The notes under the pieces are model-generated. The model was not told the DNA's origin. It was given only the letters and a program-made list of their open reading frames with translations, and searched no databases. The position numbers and the translations under genes were made by a program. This document shows positions 25,913 to 33,958 of a stretch of DNA of 43,884 nt, in pieces. Positions within the stretch are counted from its first letter, which is position 1; each line of letters opens with the position of its first letter. The DNA comes from Candidatus Delongbacteria bacterium (GTDB taxonomy: Bacteria; UBA4055): contig JAFGVM010000002.1 of the NCBI GenBank assembly GCA_016937995.1, forward strand, positions 1 to 43,884, in the 5' to 3' direction.

Positions 25913-27775
25913 TCATTTAATTGTAAAATACATACTGAATACCGGGAATCGTATATTTTTTATATCATCATCTTCCTTCATGAATGAAAATGATGTAAAT
26001 ATTATTCTATATTTGATCCTGTCATTTTCACCTTCATATGTCATTTCATCAGGCTCTAATTGATTATACTGATCGACAACTTTATTCTTTCTAACAAGCC
26101 CTTTAATAACAGTCTTGAGGTCTAATACAATATTGTCATTGGAGTTGTAAATAACAACCTGCATTCTATCTCTATCCAATTCTATAGAGATCCCATCCTG
26201 TATTATAGCCAGGGTATCACTTTGATAATTTGCTACATCATCTAATAAATAATCATATTCTTTAATGTTTATAAGTTGAGATTTATTATAATATTTCTTT
26301 TGGAATGAAATATTCTCTTTGTTTGTAACACCGGTCTGCCAATTATTAATCAATTGAAATCCAAATCCTTCTTTAACCAGTCTTGATCTACTGACATTAA
26401 GATCCTTATCTCTATAGTAATAATTGTCACTAACTGCTTCCTTTTTATTGAGAGTATCAGCTTCCAGTCTTTCTATTGTTTCTTTTAAAAATTCTACTTT
26501 ATCAATACCATGTGTATCATAGAAATATGAAACAATCGACGAAATTCCCTTTCTGTCATCGAAAGAAATATCCCCTGTTTCATTCTTAATTATCTTACCA
26601 TCGACAAGTATCTTAGTATTTGTTAAAAGTTTTTCAAGTCTCCCCTTCTGACTCGTAATAGAAATATTGAAACAGCTCCAGGGTCCGAATAAAGATAATA
26701 ATGAAATTATTGACAAAGTTATCGGCAGATATTTTAATTTCGCTTTCTTATTTATAACAAAATATACCGATACTCCCAGCAACCACAACGCCAGCAGGAT
26801 TACAAAATATCTTTTCTCAGTGATCCCATACTGTCCTACCCTCTTCGAAATTGCAAAGAACAGCATGATTATCAATGGAATAAGAGCTCTAAAGAAATAT
26901 TTTGTATAGGTCTCCAGGCCTTTATATTTCTCTGACTTTTTCAGTGGAGAAGACAGTATAAGAGAATTGATCCCTACGAATGAAAATGAAATGATGAGAT
27001 ATGAAACTATCCCTTTAGGCCAGTCCTGAGTAAATATCACTTTGAACATATAGACATATAGTATTCCTATGTAACCTATTACCATCGGCAGCAGAATATA
27101 TATTGTAAGCACCTTCATAGCCTTTGGAAATTCATAACTTTCAAGGCTTTTCTCTTTCCTGTCAGGAACACCGGCTAGAAAATACATTGGTGCGAACAAT
27201 GTGCTTACAACAGCAAAAATATCACCATATAAATTCTCGTGTATACCGAAGTCGAACAGCTGCTCAATTGCAAAAATGGCTGAAACGATCCCAAAAAACA
27301 GGATCTGAGCAAAGATCATACTGACTACAATTCTGATTATCATATCAACATTATATCTACCGAAATCCGGTTCACTATCTTCTTTTCTGATGTAAGCGAA
27401 CATTAATCCCATGAAAGTTGACAGGTAGAATATTGTCATTACGATAAAGTCTCTTTCTCTGAATTTTAAAGGTAAAGTAAAGTATAAATATATCATGAAA
27501 GCGACCATCAAAATGTTTATAACTGAACGCAAATTCAATGAATATTCTTTTTTCTCTGAGAATAACTTTATAGCCAATGAAAGCATAAAACCAAGAATGG
27601 AAACAAAGATGGCTTTAAGAATATGTTCTTTGTAATGGTACTTGTAGCCGCTTTCAATTTCCAGAATGAATAAAACACAGGTAATAACAGAGAATAAGAC
27701 AGGTAATGGAAATCTTTGAAAAACATTTTTTATTCCTTCGACAATGTTTTGAAATGATATTTTTTTTATTTTCAT
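25913..27775 (-). CDS. DUF4153-family polytopic membrane protein
   Basis: 620 residues from the ATG at 27775, chosen because AGGAGA sits just upstream; an upstream in-frame ATG at 27856 lacks a good RBS. About ten or more transmembrane helices fill the first 400 residues. The stretch DWPKGIVSYLIISFSFVG and the RVGQYGITEKRYFVILLALW segment are characteristic of DUF4153 proteins. The last 220 residues are soluble and charged. No enzymatic function is established for the family to my knowledge. It is transcribed away from the gene at 27968. Confidence 0.75.
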   Translation of the reverse strand: MKIKKISFQNIVEGIKNVFQRFPLPVLFSVITCVLFILEIESGYKYHYKEHILKAIFVSILGFMLSLAIKLFSEKKEYSLNLRSVINILMVAFMIYLYFTLPLKFRERDFIVMTIFYLSTFMGLMFAYIRKEDSEPDFGRYNVDMIIRIVVSMIFAQILFFGIVSAIFAIEQLFDFGIHENLYGDIFAVVSTLFAPMYFLAGVPDRKEKSLESYEFPKAMKVLTIYILLPMVIGYIGILYVYMFKVIFTQDWPKGIVSYLIISFSFVGINSLILSSPLKKSEKYKGLETYTKYFFRALIPLIIMLFFAISKRVGQYGITEKRYFVILLALWLLGVSVYFVINKKAKLKYLPITLSIISLLSLFGPWSCFNISITSQKGRLEKLLTNTKILVDGKIIKNETGDISFDDRKGISSIVSYFYDTHGIDKVEFLKETIERLEADTLNKKEAVSDNYYYRDKDLNVSRSRLVKEGFGFQLINNWQTGVTNKENISFQKKYYNKSQLINIKEYDYLLDDVANYQSDTLAIIQDGISIELDRDRMQVVIYNSNDNIVLDLKTVIKGLVRKNKVVDQYNQLEPDEMTYEGENDRIKYRIIFTSFSFMKEDDDIKNIRFPVFSMYFTIK

Positions 27776-27967
27776 AATTCTCTCCTGTAATTGCGAACCC
27801 GATTTAACGGATATGGATTCCTTCGTGATTGTATATTCCCGTTTTAAATCATTCATTTATCTTTTCAAATTAAATAATCTAAATCCCAAAAACAATTATA
27901 AAGTTAATTGATTTATCACAAATTATTTAGTTTATTGTAATAGTATTCATTTAATGAGGCAAAAAAT

Positions 27968-29749
27968 ATGATCGACCTTGAAAAATTCAATATTAAAATT
28001 GACAAAAGGATACTTTCACAGATACTGTTCTATTCAGCCATTGTGATATCTCTTACAGGTTTTATGATGTTCATGAACGGGTTTAATAGATTTTCGATCT
28101 CCGGGATAAGAAAAGATTCCGGAAGAGTTGAGTTTGAATTCTATGACAATTACCTTTATATGTTCTCTCATAACACTGAAAGTTATGCACCTGTCACTGA
28201 TATTAAATATTATAAGAGCGATTCAAAAAAAGAACCTGACAATCCTTTAATTGTATTTTTCACTACAACAAATGAGTATAAATTTTATGCTAAAGTTAAG
28301 GGTATTGATGAAGATGATCTGAAGGAGTTATATAAAGAACTTAGTGTGTTTATGGATGATGAGAGCATTAAAGAATTTGGAGATTCTTTCTTTTTTCTGA
28401 GATTTTATGGATTCTTCGGGTTAATAATAGCCGGACTCATAGGATATTATATAATACCTCTTTATAAACAAATTCCTGCTGCTTTGCCTAAACCAAAAAA
28501 AGAACCTAAAGCGAAAGGTAAAGAAAAAGCAGTGAAAAAAGACATAAAGGTCAAAAAAATAAAAAAAGTGGTTACAGCTGAAATGCTATTGAAAATAATC
28601 TTACCGGTTTTTGATCATGATTTTATTTTCAAACCTGAAATATATGATACACCATATACACACGGGGTTGCACTTGCCTGTACTCCGTTACAAAAAACTG
28701 AACTCTTAGAGAAATACGGTGATGATTACGAATATATTATTTGTGAGAAAAATACAAGTACCGCAGAGATGACCATTAAGGCCGAGACCTGGGTAAAAGA
28801 ACTTACCGGTTACCTCATAGTTCAGACAGCAAATATACCTGATCTCACTTCATCAATGCTTGTTGAATTTTACAAAGCCCATAAAAATGTTCAGAATGAA
28901 TGCACCATCTTAGCAACAGAATCATTCGAACCGGAAATTCCGTATGGTAAAATCATGAGGAATATGGCAAACAGAATTGTAACTATATCTGAAACAAATG
29001 AAAGTAATGATACCACGATACAGGCAGGACAGGTATCTTTGGGTTTATTCTGCTTTAACACAAAGAAAGTATTCGAAACTTTAAAAAGTCTGGATCATGG
29101 AGATGCCCTTGCTGGAGTATCATTGATAAAAATAGTTGACAGATACCAAAAGAACAGAAGCAAGATGAATACTTTTGTTGTTAAAACTTCTGCAAAACAT
29201 TCCATCAGGTCAAATATAGCTGCAACAGAAACCACAGTTATACCTTCCAAGAATACAAAAGCTATAATTCTATCAACAAATCTATATGATGCTGACAGGC
29301 TGAAAAACATTTATGAAACTTTGAAAGCCGCCATAAGCGATGTCATTGTTATTGTCAGTGCTGAGCACAGATCAGACACAATTGAGATCCTTGGAGATAC
29401 TGTAAAAATTGTCATTTCTGAAGGAAAACTCGGTGATGCAGATGATATTCTGAGAACAAATGATCATTTACGTGATTTTCATGGGCTGGTGTTAGTTGTA
29501 ACAGAAGATAATGACAGTATCTCAAAAGATATGATCAGCAAGTTGATTTCAGAACACACCAATCAAAACAATATTTGCTCATACGTAAAAAATGGTGACA
29601 ACAATTCTTTGTACTGTGCAGATGCATTTCAGTTCCTGTATGCTGTAAAGAAGATCGGCCGCAATATGGATGATAAAAAATATCATTTATCAGATCTGAC
29701 TGAAATTCTTTTAGAAGCTAACAAAAGAGTTCAGGAAGTCATTTTATAA
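27968..29749 (+). CDS. Membrane-anchored protein with two tandem degenerate GlmU-like nucleotidyltransferase domains
   Basis: 593 residues. Two helices (about 18-37 and 142-164) bracket a beta-rich, PH-like segment. A lysine-rich linker (about 174-200) follows. Residues about 230-410 line up with the pyrophosphorylase domain of GlmU: GYLIVQTANIPDL where GlmU has a VLVLYGDVPLI-like strand, then PYGKIMRNMANRIVTISE (GYGRIVRD-like) and SLGLFCFNTKKVFETL (NTGIYAF-like). Residues 430-593 repeat the pattern: KAIILSTNLYDADRLKNIYE, VKIVISEGKLGDADDIL, LVLVVTEDNDSI, and YHLSDLTEILLEANKRV (YYLTD-like). The glycine-rich loop LAAGxGTRM is missing from both, and the first domain has AN where GlmU has the metal-binding GD, so catalysis is doubtful. 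This reading rests on motif comparison by eye. Its partner and role are unknown. RBS GAGG. Confidence 0.6.
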   Translation: MIDLEKFNIKIDKRILSQILFYSAIVISLTGFMMFMNGFNRFSISGIRKDSGRVEFEFYDNYLYMFSHNTESYAPVTDIKYYKSDSKKEPDNPLIVFFTTTNEYKFYAKVKGIDEDDLKELYKELSVFMDDESIKEFGDSFFFLRFYGFFGLIIAGLIGYYIIPLYKQIPAALPKPKKEPKAKGKEKAVKKDIKVKKIKKVVTAEMLLKIILPVFDHDFIFKPEIYDTPYTHGVALACTPLQKTELLEKYGDDYEYIICEKNTSTAEMTIKAETWVKELTGYLIVQTANIPDLTSSMLVEFYKAHKNVQNECTILATESFEPEIPYGKIMRNMANRIVTISETNESNDTTIQAGQVSLGLFCFNTKKVFETLKSLDHGDALAGVSLIKIVDRYQKNRSKMNTFVVKTSAKHSIRSNIAATETTVIPSKNTKAIILSTNLYDADRLKNIYETLKAAISDVIVIVSAEHRSDTIEILGDTVKIVISEGKLGDADDILRTNDHLRDFHGLVLVVTEDNDSISKDMISKLISEHTNQNNICSYVKNGDNNSLYCADAFQFLYAVKKIGRNMDDKKYHLSDLTEILLEANKRVQEVIL

Positions 29750-29788
29750 CTGATCTCTCATAAAACAGAAATACCTATAAAAAAGTTA

Positions 29789-29822
29789 AGAGGCACTAAA
29801 TGGGCGTCTCTTTAGTGCCTCT
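29789..29822. terminator. Perfect 12-bp hairpin between convergent genes
   Basis: AGAGGCACTAAA (29789-29800) pairs exactly with TTTAGTGCCTCT (29811-29822) across a 10-base loop, TGGGCGTCTC. It sits between the stop codons of two convergent genes. There is no long T tract, so it may be a processed REP-like hairpin or a weak bidirectional terminator. The loop matches part of the hairpin at 42022-42042. Confidence 0.6.
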
Positions 29823-29839
29823 ATACCTCCGTAAGAACC

Positions 29840-31726
29840 CTATTTCTTTAATAGTTTTGCTTTCTCAACAAGTTGAACGAACTCTGCTCTGTACCCAAAG
29901 TCATCCTTCCCCATTGATCCTTTTGCCATTTCAAGCACACTGTCAAAAGTTGAATCACCAGCAAATTTTGATTCTCTTAAAAGCATTCCAAATTCTGCCA
30001 CTGCTGCTGAAAATCTGAAGTTATTTGACGATTTATCAAAAGATACACCTTCATCCGCTAAAGGATGTTCGATCAGCTTACTGACATCTTCTTTAGGTTC
30101 TTTATATCTTAGTTTAACGAACATCAGTTCATTGGTCTTATAAGCATAAGGAGTGGTCTCAAGCTGCTGATATTTCATATCGTCAACTTTCTTCTCTGTC
30201 TTGGCATTAGCAGGAACGATCTCATATAAAGCTGTAACTGTATGACCTGCTCCAAGCTCTCCGGCATCCTTTTTATCATCGTTAAAATCTTCTTTATTTA
30301 AGAGTCTGTTCTCATAACCGATCAGTCTGTATGAATCTACTTTTGCAGGATTGAATTCTATCTGAATCTTAACATCCTTTGCAATAGTGTACATAGTTCC
30401 CGCAAGCTCTGTTACAAGTACTTTTTTAGCCTCAAGAATATTATCTATGTAGAAGTAATTACCATTGCCTTTTTCAGCGATCTCTTCCATTCTACCGTCT
30501 TTGTAATTACCCATACCGAATCCAAGGATAGTCAGGAATATACCTTCATTTCTTTTCTCTTCCATCATCTTTACAAGTTCAGATGTACTTGAAACTCCAA
30601 CATTAAAATCACCATCTGTTGCCAAAATTATTCTGTTATTACCATCTTTTATCAAATTCTCTTCAGCGATCTTGTAAGCTAACTTTATACCTGCTCCGCC
30701 TGCTGTAGAACCACCTGCACTTAAAGCATTTAATGCATCCAGTATTTTTTTCTTCTCAGAAACTTCTGTAGATGGAAGAACGACACCTGCTGCACCGGCG
30801 TAAACCGCAATTGCAACTTTATCGGTAGGTTTCAAAGCATCAAGCAACAGACTGAATGATTTTTTTAGAAGACCAAGCTTATTTTCAGAATTCATAGAGC
30901 CTGAAACATCAAGTAAAAATACAAAATTGCTCTTTACGTCACTTCCCTGCTCCATTTGTTTTCCCTGAAGGCCGATGTGTACCAGTTTATTCTGTTTATT
31001 CCATGGACAGTCTGAGATCTCTGTGTTCACTGCAAAAGGAACTTCATCCTTAGGATAGTCATAGTCATAGTTAAAGTAATTTATCATTTCTTCAATCCTG
31101 ATCGCATCTTTGTACGGCATCTGATTCTGATTGATAAATCTTCTCATGTTCGAGTAGGAAGCAGCATCAACATCTATAGAAAAAGTTGAGATCGGAGTTT
31201 CTATGACCTTTTTGAATTCGTTCTCAGTTATAGAAGAATATTCCTCTGTGTTGTGCTGAATTTGACCTTCGCCGTTAGCTACCATTCCAACTGATATTGC
31301 ATCCATACTCATCATCGGCGCAACCCTTTTCTCACTCTTTCTAACCTGATAAGTTACATCAATTTCAGAAAGTTCAACTTCTGCATCCAGATCTTCTTCT
31401 ACCGGCTCTGCAGGTTTAATTACAGATAATTTAAAATTCAGAACCGTAGTCTTATCTGCATTGATTTTCACCCCTGCAGTTTCTTTAGAATTATAATTAA
31501 CAAGCTGAGCTTTAACGGTGTAAGTTCCGTCAGGTATGTTTTCAATTTTATAAAAACCCTTACTGTCAGTCTTTCCCCAGTATTTTGTACCTGTCAGGTA
31601 AACACCTGCACCTTTGAGTTTATTACCTTTCATGTCAGTAACTGTACCTTCGATAATTCCAGTCGTTCCTGCAAAAATACAAGTAACTAAAATGAGCATA
31701 AATACGATGATCCCGAATCTTTTCAT
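29840..31726 (-). CDS. YfbK-like VWA-domain protein with carboxypeptidase-regulatory-like N-terminal domain
   Basis: 628 residues from the ATG at 31726, preceded by GGAGGA; the ATG at 31738 contains that RBS and is rejected. A signal peptide (MKRFGIIVFMLILVTCIFAG) is followed by a carboxypeptidase-D regulatory-like beta-sandwich (about 24-102; GTVTDMKGNKLKGAGVYL). Then come the VWA N-terminal domain (STFSIDVDAASYSNMRRFI), the VWA domain with MIDAS DVSGSM (D273 onward), and a C-terminal YfbK/DUF3520-like region. Proteins of this build are common in FCB bacteria and probably act in the envelope through metal-dependent protein binding. A specific function is not known. Convergent with the gene at 27968. 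Confidence 0.85.
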   Translation of the reverse strand: MKRFGIIVFMLILVTCIFAGTTGIIEGTVTDMKGNKLKGAGVYLTGTKYWGKTDSKGFYKIENIPDGTYTVKAQLVNYNSKETAGVKINADKTTVLNFKLSVIKPAEPVEEDLDAEVELSEIDVTYQVRKSEKRVAPMMSMDAISVGMVANGEGQIQHNTEEYSSITENEFKKVIETPISTFSIDVDAASYSNMRRFINQNQMPYKDAIRIEEMINYFNYDYDYPKDEVPFAVNTEISDCPWNKQNKLVHIGLQGKQMEQGSDVKSNFVFLLDVSGSMNSENKLGLLKKSFSLLLDALKPTDKVAIAVYAGAAGVVLPSTEVSEKKKILDALNALSAGGSTAGGAGIKLAYKIAEENLIKDGNNRIILATDGDFNVGVSSTSELVKMMEEKRNEGIFLTILGFGMGNYKDGRMEEIAEKGNGNYFYIDNILEAKKVLVTELAGTMYTIAKDVKIQIEFNPAKVDSYRLIGYENRLLNKEDFNDDKKDAGELGAGHTVTALYEIVPANAKTEKKVDDMKYQQLETTPYAYKTNELMFVKLRYKEPKEDVSKLIEHPLADEGVSFDKSSNNFRFSAAVAEFGMLLRESKFAGDSTFDSVLEMAKGSMGKDDFGYRAEFVQLVEKAKLLKK

Positions 31727-31820
31727 ACGATCCTCCATTTTTATATATTAAAATAATTTTGACGTTCTTTGTTATAAACAATAAAATGAATAATGTTCAA
31801 AATCACAAACGAAATATTTT

Positions 31821-31901
31821 TACAAATTTGGATTTGTAGGGGACGGTTTCTAACCGTCACCTCTTCTAACGTTTTCATGGGGAGGAAAAGAATTTCTCCC
31901 C
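31821..31901. repeat. Cluster of three hairpins in a 306-bp intergenic region
   Basis: TACAAAT-TTGG-ATTTGTA (31821-31838), GACGGTT-TCT-AACCGTC (31842-31858), and GGGGAG (31879-31884) pairing with CTCCCC (31896-31901). The motif TGTAGGGG before the second resembles the GTAGGGG start of the hairpin at 40015. The remainder of 31727-32032 is AT-rich and contains no ORF or other feature I can support. Confidence 0.7.
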
Positions 31902-32032
31902 TATGAACATCCATGTGTTTCGTAATTTTCGTGGTAAAATAATCAAAATAATTATGTTATAAATCATTTCATAAATAGTCATGTTATTATACCTTATCAA
32001 TCAGAAGTTAACTAGATAATTGAGGCGACAAA

Positions 32033-33343
32033 TTGAATTACTTAGACATCTTTAAACATATATATGATATATTTATTGAAATTTCACCATTCCTGTTACT
32101 TGGATTATTCTTTGTAGGAATACTACACATATTCTTCTCTAAAGAATTCGTTACGAAGCATGTTGGCAAAGATAACGTAGGATCTATTGTAAAAGCATCT
32201 GTTCTGGGTGTACCTCTTCCCTTATGTTCATGCGGAGTAATACCAACTGCTATCTATATGGCCAAGAACGGCGCATCTAAGGGAGCTGTGATATCTTTCC
32301 TTATATCCACACCCCAGACAGGGATAGACAGCATTATGGCGACCTATGGTATGTTAGGATGGGTTTTTGCTATCTATCGTCCGATCATTGCTTTCTTAAG
32401 CGGTATTCTCGGTGGAATTATTGTAAACATATTTTCAAAAGATCCTTTGACAATAAATATTGAGGACGAAAAAGCATCTGAAACTTCTTCCTGCAGTTCG
32501 GGAACATGTAATTCTACAACATGTGGAACTAAACCTATGAAGAAGCAAAATGTTATAACAAGGTTCTATCACTATGCTTTCGTTGAATTCCTTGATGACA
32601 TTGCAGTTCATTTTATAATAGGTATTATAATTTCAGGATTGATCTCATTCTTTATTCCAGCAGAATTCTTCACTGAGTATCAGCTGGGTAGCGGCATAGT
32701 AGGAATGCTTGTCATGGTAGCAATAGGTTTGCCAATGTATATCTGTGCTACAGCATCAATTCCAATTGCTATAACTTTGATGCTCAAAGGTGTTTCTCCC
32801 GGAGCAGCTTTTGTATTCCTCACTGTTGGACCACTAACAAATGCCGCATCTCTGGCTATTCTTGCAAAGATCTTTACTAAGAAAGTTATGTTGATATATG
32901 TTGCTTCAGCTTCGACAATAGCGATCATAGCTGGTCTATCACTTGATCTAATTGTAACTACTTTCTCACTTCAGGAATCTGTTATCCCCACTATAGCATC
33001 AGGTCACATGCATGATGGTGGATTCCTGCACACTGTGTATATTGTAAGCGCATGGATATTTGCTTTTATGTTACTTGGTTCATTATACAGAAGATATTTA
33101 AAACCTAAATTCAAAAGTAAAATTAAAAAGGTCAATATTATGAATAGCTTAAAAATAAATATCGAAGGAATGTCCTGCAACCATTGTGTGAATAATATAA
33201 AAGATACACTTTTAAAACAAAACAACATTGATACTGCTGATGTAGATCTTCCAACCAATTCTGCTGAGATCACTGGAAAAAATCTCGATAAAAAAACTAT
33301 TTCAGATTTGATCGCTAATCTTGGATACAAAGTTGTTGAATAA
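32033..33343 (+). CDS. SO_0444-type Cu/Zn efflux permease fused to an HMA metal-binding domain
   Basis: 436 residues, starting at TTG with GAGG upstream. The first 350 residues form a two-part ArsP/DUF318-like permease with eight or more helices. PLPLCSCGVIPTA (C65, C67) is the hallmark of the SO_0444 group. A cytoplasmic loop carries three closely spaced cysteines (C154, C159, C164 in SSCSSGTCNSTTCG), and a SGHMHDGG stretch adds histidines. Residues 372-436 form a heavy-metal-associated domain with GMSCNHC (C382, C385). Metal export (copper, zinc or similar) across the inner membrane is likely. The HMA domain probably delivers or senses the ion. It is followed directly by a repeat-filled region. 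Confidence 0.87.
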   Translation: MNYLDIFKHIYDIFIEISPFLLLGLFFVGILHIFFSKEFVTKHVGKDNVGSIVKASVLGVPLPLCSCGVIPTAIYMAKNGASKGAVISFLISTPQTGIDSIMATYGMLGWVFAIYRPIIAFLSGILGGIIVNIFSKDPLTINIEDEKASETSSCSSGTCNSTTCGTKPMKKQNVITRFYHYAFVEFLDDIAVHFIIGIIISGLISFFIPAEFFTEYQLGSGIVGMLVMVAIGLPMYICATASIPIAITLMLKGVSPGAAFVFLTVGPLTNAASLAILAKIFTKKVMLIYVASASTIAIIAGLSLDLIVTTFSLQESVIPTIASGHMHDGGFLHTVYIVSAWIFAFMLLGSLYRRYLKPKFKSKIKKVNIMNSLKINIEGMSCNHCVNNIKDTLLKQNNIDTADVDLPTNSAEITGKNLDKKTISDLIANLGYKVVE

Positions 33344-33344
33344 A

Positions 33345-33630
33345 TTAGTGATAAGTGGTAAGTTCGCTTAATTGAATACGTTTTTATACTGTTAAATCAT
33401 GTTAAGCACCATGTCATGCTGATCCCGATTTATCGGGACAGCATCTATTTTTTAATCGTTCTAGACCCTGAAATAAATTCAGGATGACGACTGCACAATA
33501 TAATTAGGATTCAATCATTTGACTTTTCTCTTATTACTCATCACTTATCACTAAAAAGTCTTACATTCCGATTAACTCAGTGTAATTTTTTCTTACCACT
33601 TATCACTTACCACTTACCACTTATCACTAA
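33345..33630. repeat. 286-bp unit with exact 18-bp terminal inverted repeats
   Basis: TTAGTGATAAGTGGTAAG (33345-33362) and its exact reverse complement (33613-33630) bound the region, beginning one base after the permease stop codon. Internal degenerate copies of CACTTATCACTAA occur at 33542-33554 and near 33592-33607. It contains the two-hairpin element at 33413-33488. No ORF is visible. This explains most of the 380-bp gap between the permease and the next ORF. Confidence 0.75.
33413..33488 (-). repeat. Two-hairpin dispersed element, copy 2 (inverted)
   Basis: 76 bp, the inverse of the element at 17889-17966. Hairpin TGCTG-A-TCCCGAT-TT-ATCGGGA-CAGCA spans 33417-33443, and CCTGAA-ATAAA-TTCAGG spans 33467-33483. 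The ends GTCATGCTGA and TTCAGGATGAC form a near-perfect terminal inverted repeat. Confidence 0.8.
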
Positions 33631-33723
33631 AATTAACCCCTTCATCTAAAACAGCATTGATATTGACTTTTTTCTTTTTAAATTGAAATTGTAGACAACC
33701 TCAAATAAAAAAAGGAGATTATC

Positions 33724-33885
33724 ATGTTTAGCAACGAGATTAAAAACATTCACAAGAAATTCAAAGAAGGCAAGATCACAAAAGAAGAAGAAAAAAAAGC
33801 TATTGGAATTCTTATGAGATATGAAATGCAGGCTATGAGATCTAAAGAAAGATCACATTCATTGCACTTTATGTACCTAAGCTAA
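33724..33885 (+). CDS. Small hypothetical protein, 53 aa, charged, SHOCT-like pattern
   Basis: ATG at 33724 follows a clear AAAGGAG RBS. The product is rich in lysine and glutamate: FKEGKITKEEEKKAIGIL resembles the short helix-turn-helix pattern of SHOCT domains (length-G-xIT-xEE). It ends SLHFMYLS. There is no signal peptide or membrane helix. A hairpin follows at 33901-33926. The good RBS and its isolated position favour a real gene, but codon evidence is short and the function is unknown. Confidence 0.6.
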   Translation: MFSNEIKNIHKKFKEGKITKEEEKKAIGILMRYEMQAMRSKERSHSLHFMYLS

Positions 33886-33900
33886 ATTAGGTAATGTAAA

Positions 33901-33926
33901 AGGAAGTATCGGAAGAGGTACTTCCT
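33901..33926 (+). terminator. Hairpin after the 53-aa gene
   Basis: AGGAAGTA (33901-33908) pairs with TACTTCCT (33919-33926). No T run follows, so termination is uncertain. It also lies just ahead of the ankyrin/MBL gene and could sit in its leader. Confidence 0.4.
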
Positions 33927-33958
33927 CACTATTAAAAAAATGTTATGCGGAGATAGAA

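Noticed and set aside
27776-27856. Upstream ATG as start of the DUF4153 gene
   Set aside because: AGGAGA lies directly before the ATG at 27775; the extra 27 residues are hydrophilic and unsupported.
33542-33630. Short direct repeats CACTTATCACT/TTACCACT as a CRISPR-like array
   Set aside because: Units are about 8-16 bases, degenerate and without spacers of uniform size; no cas gene is near.
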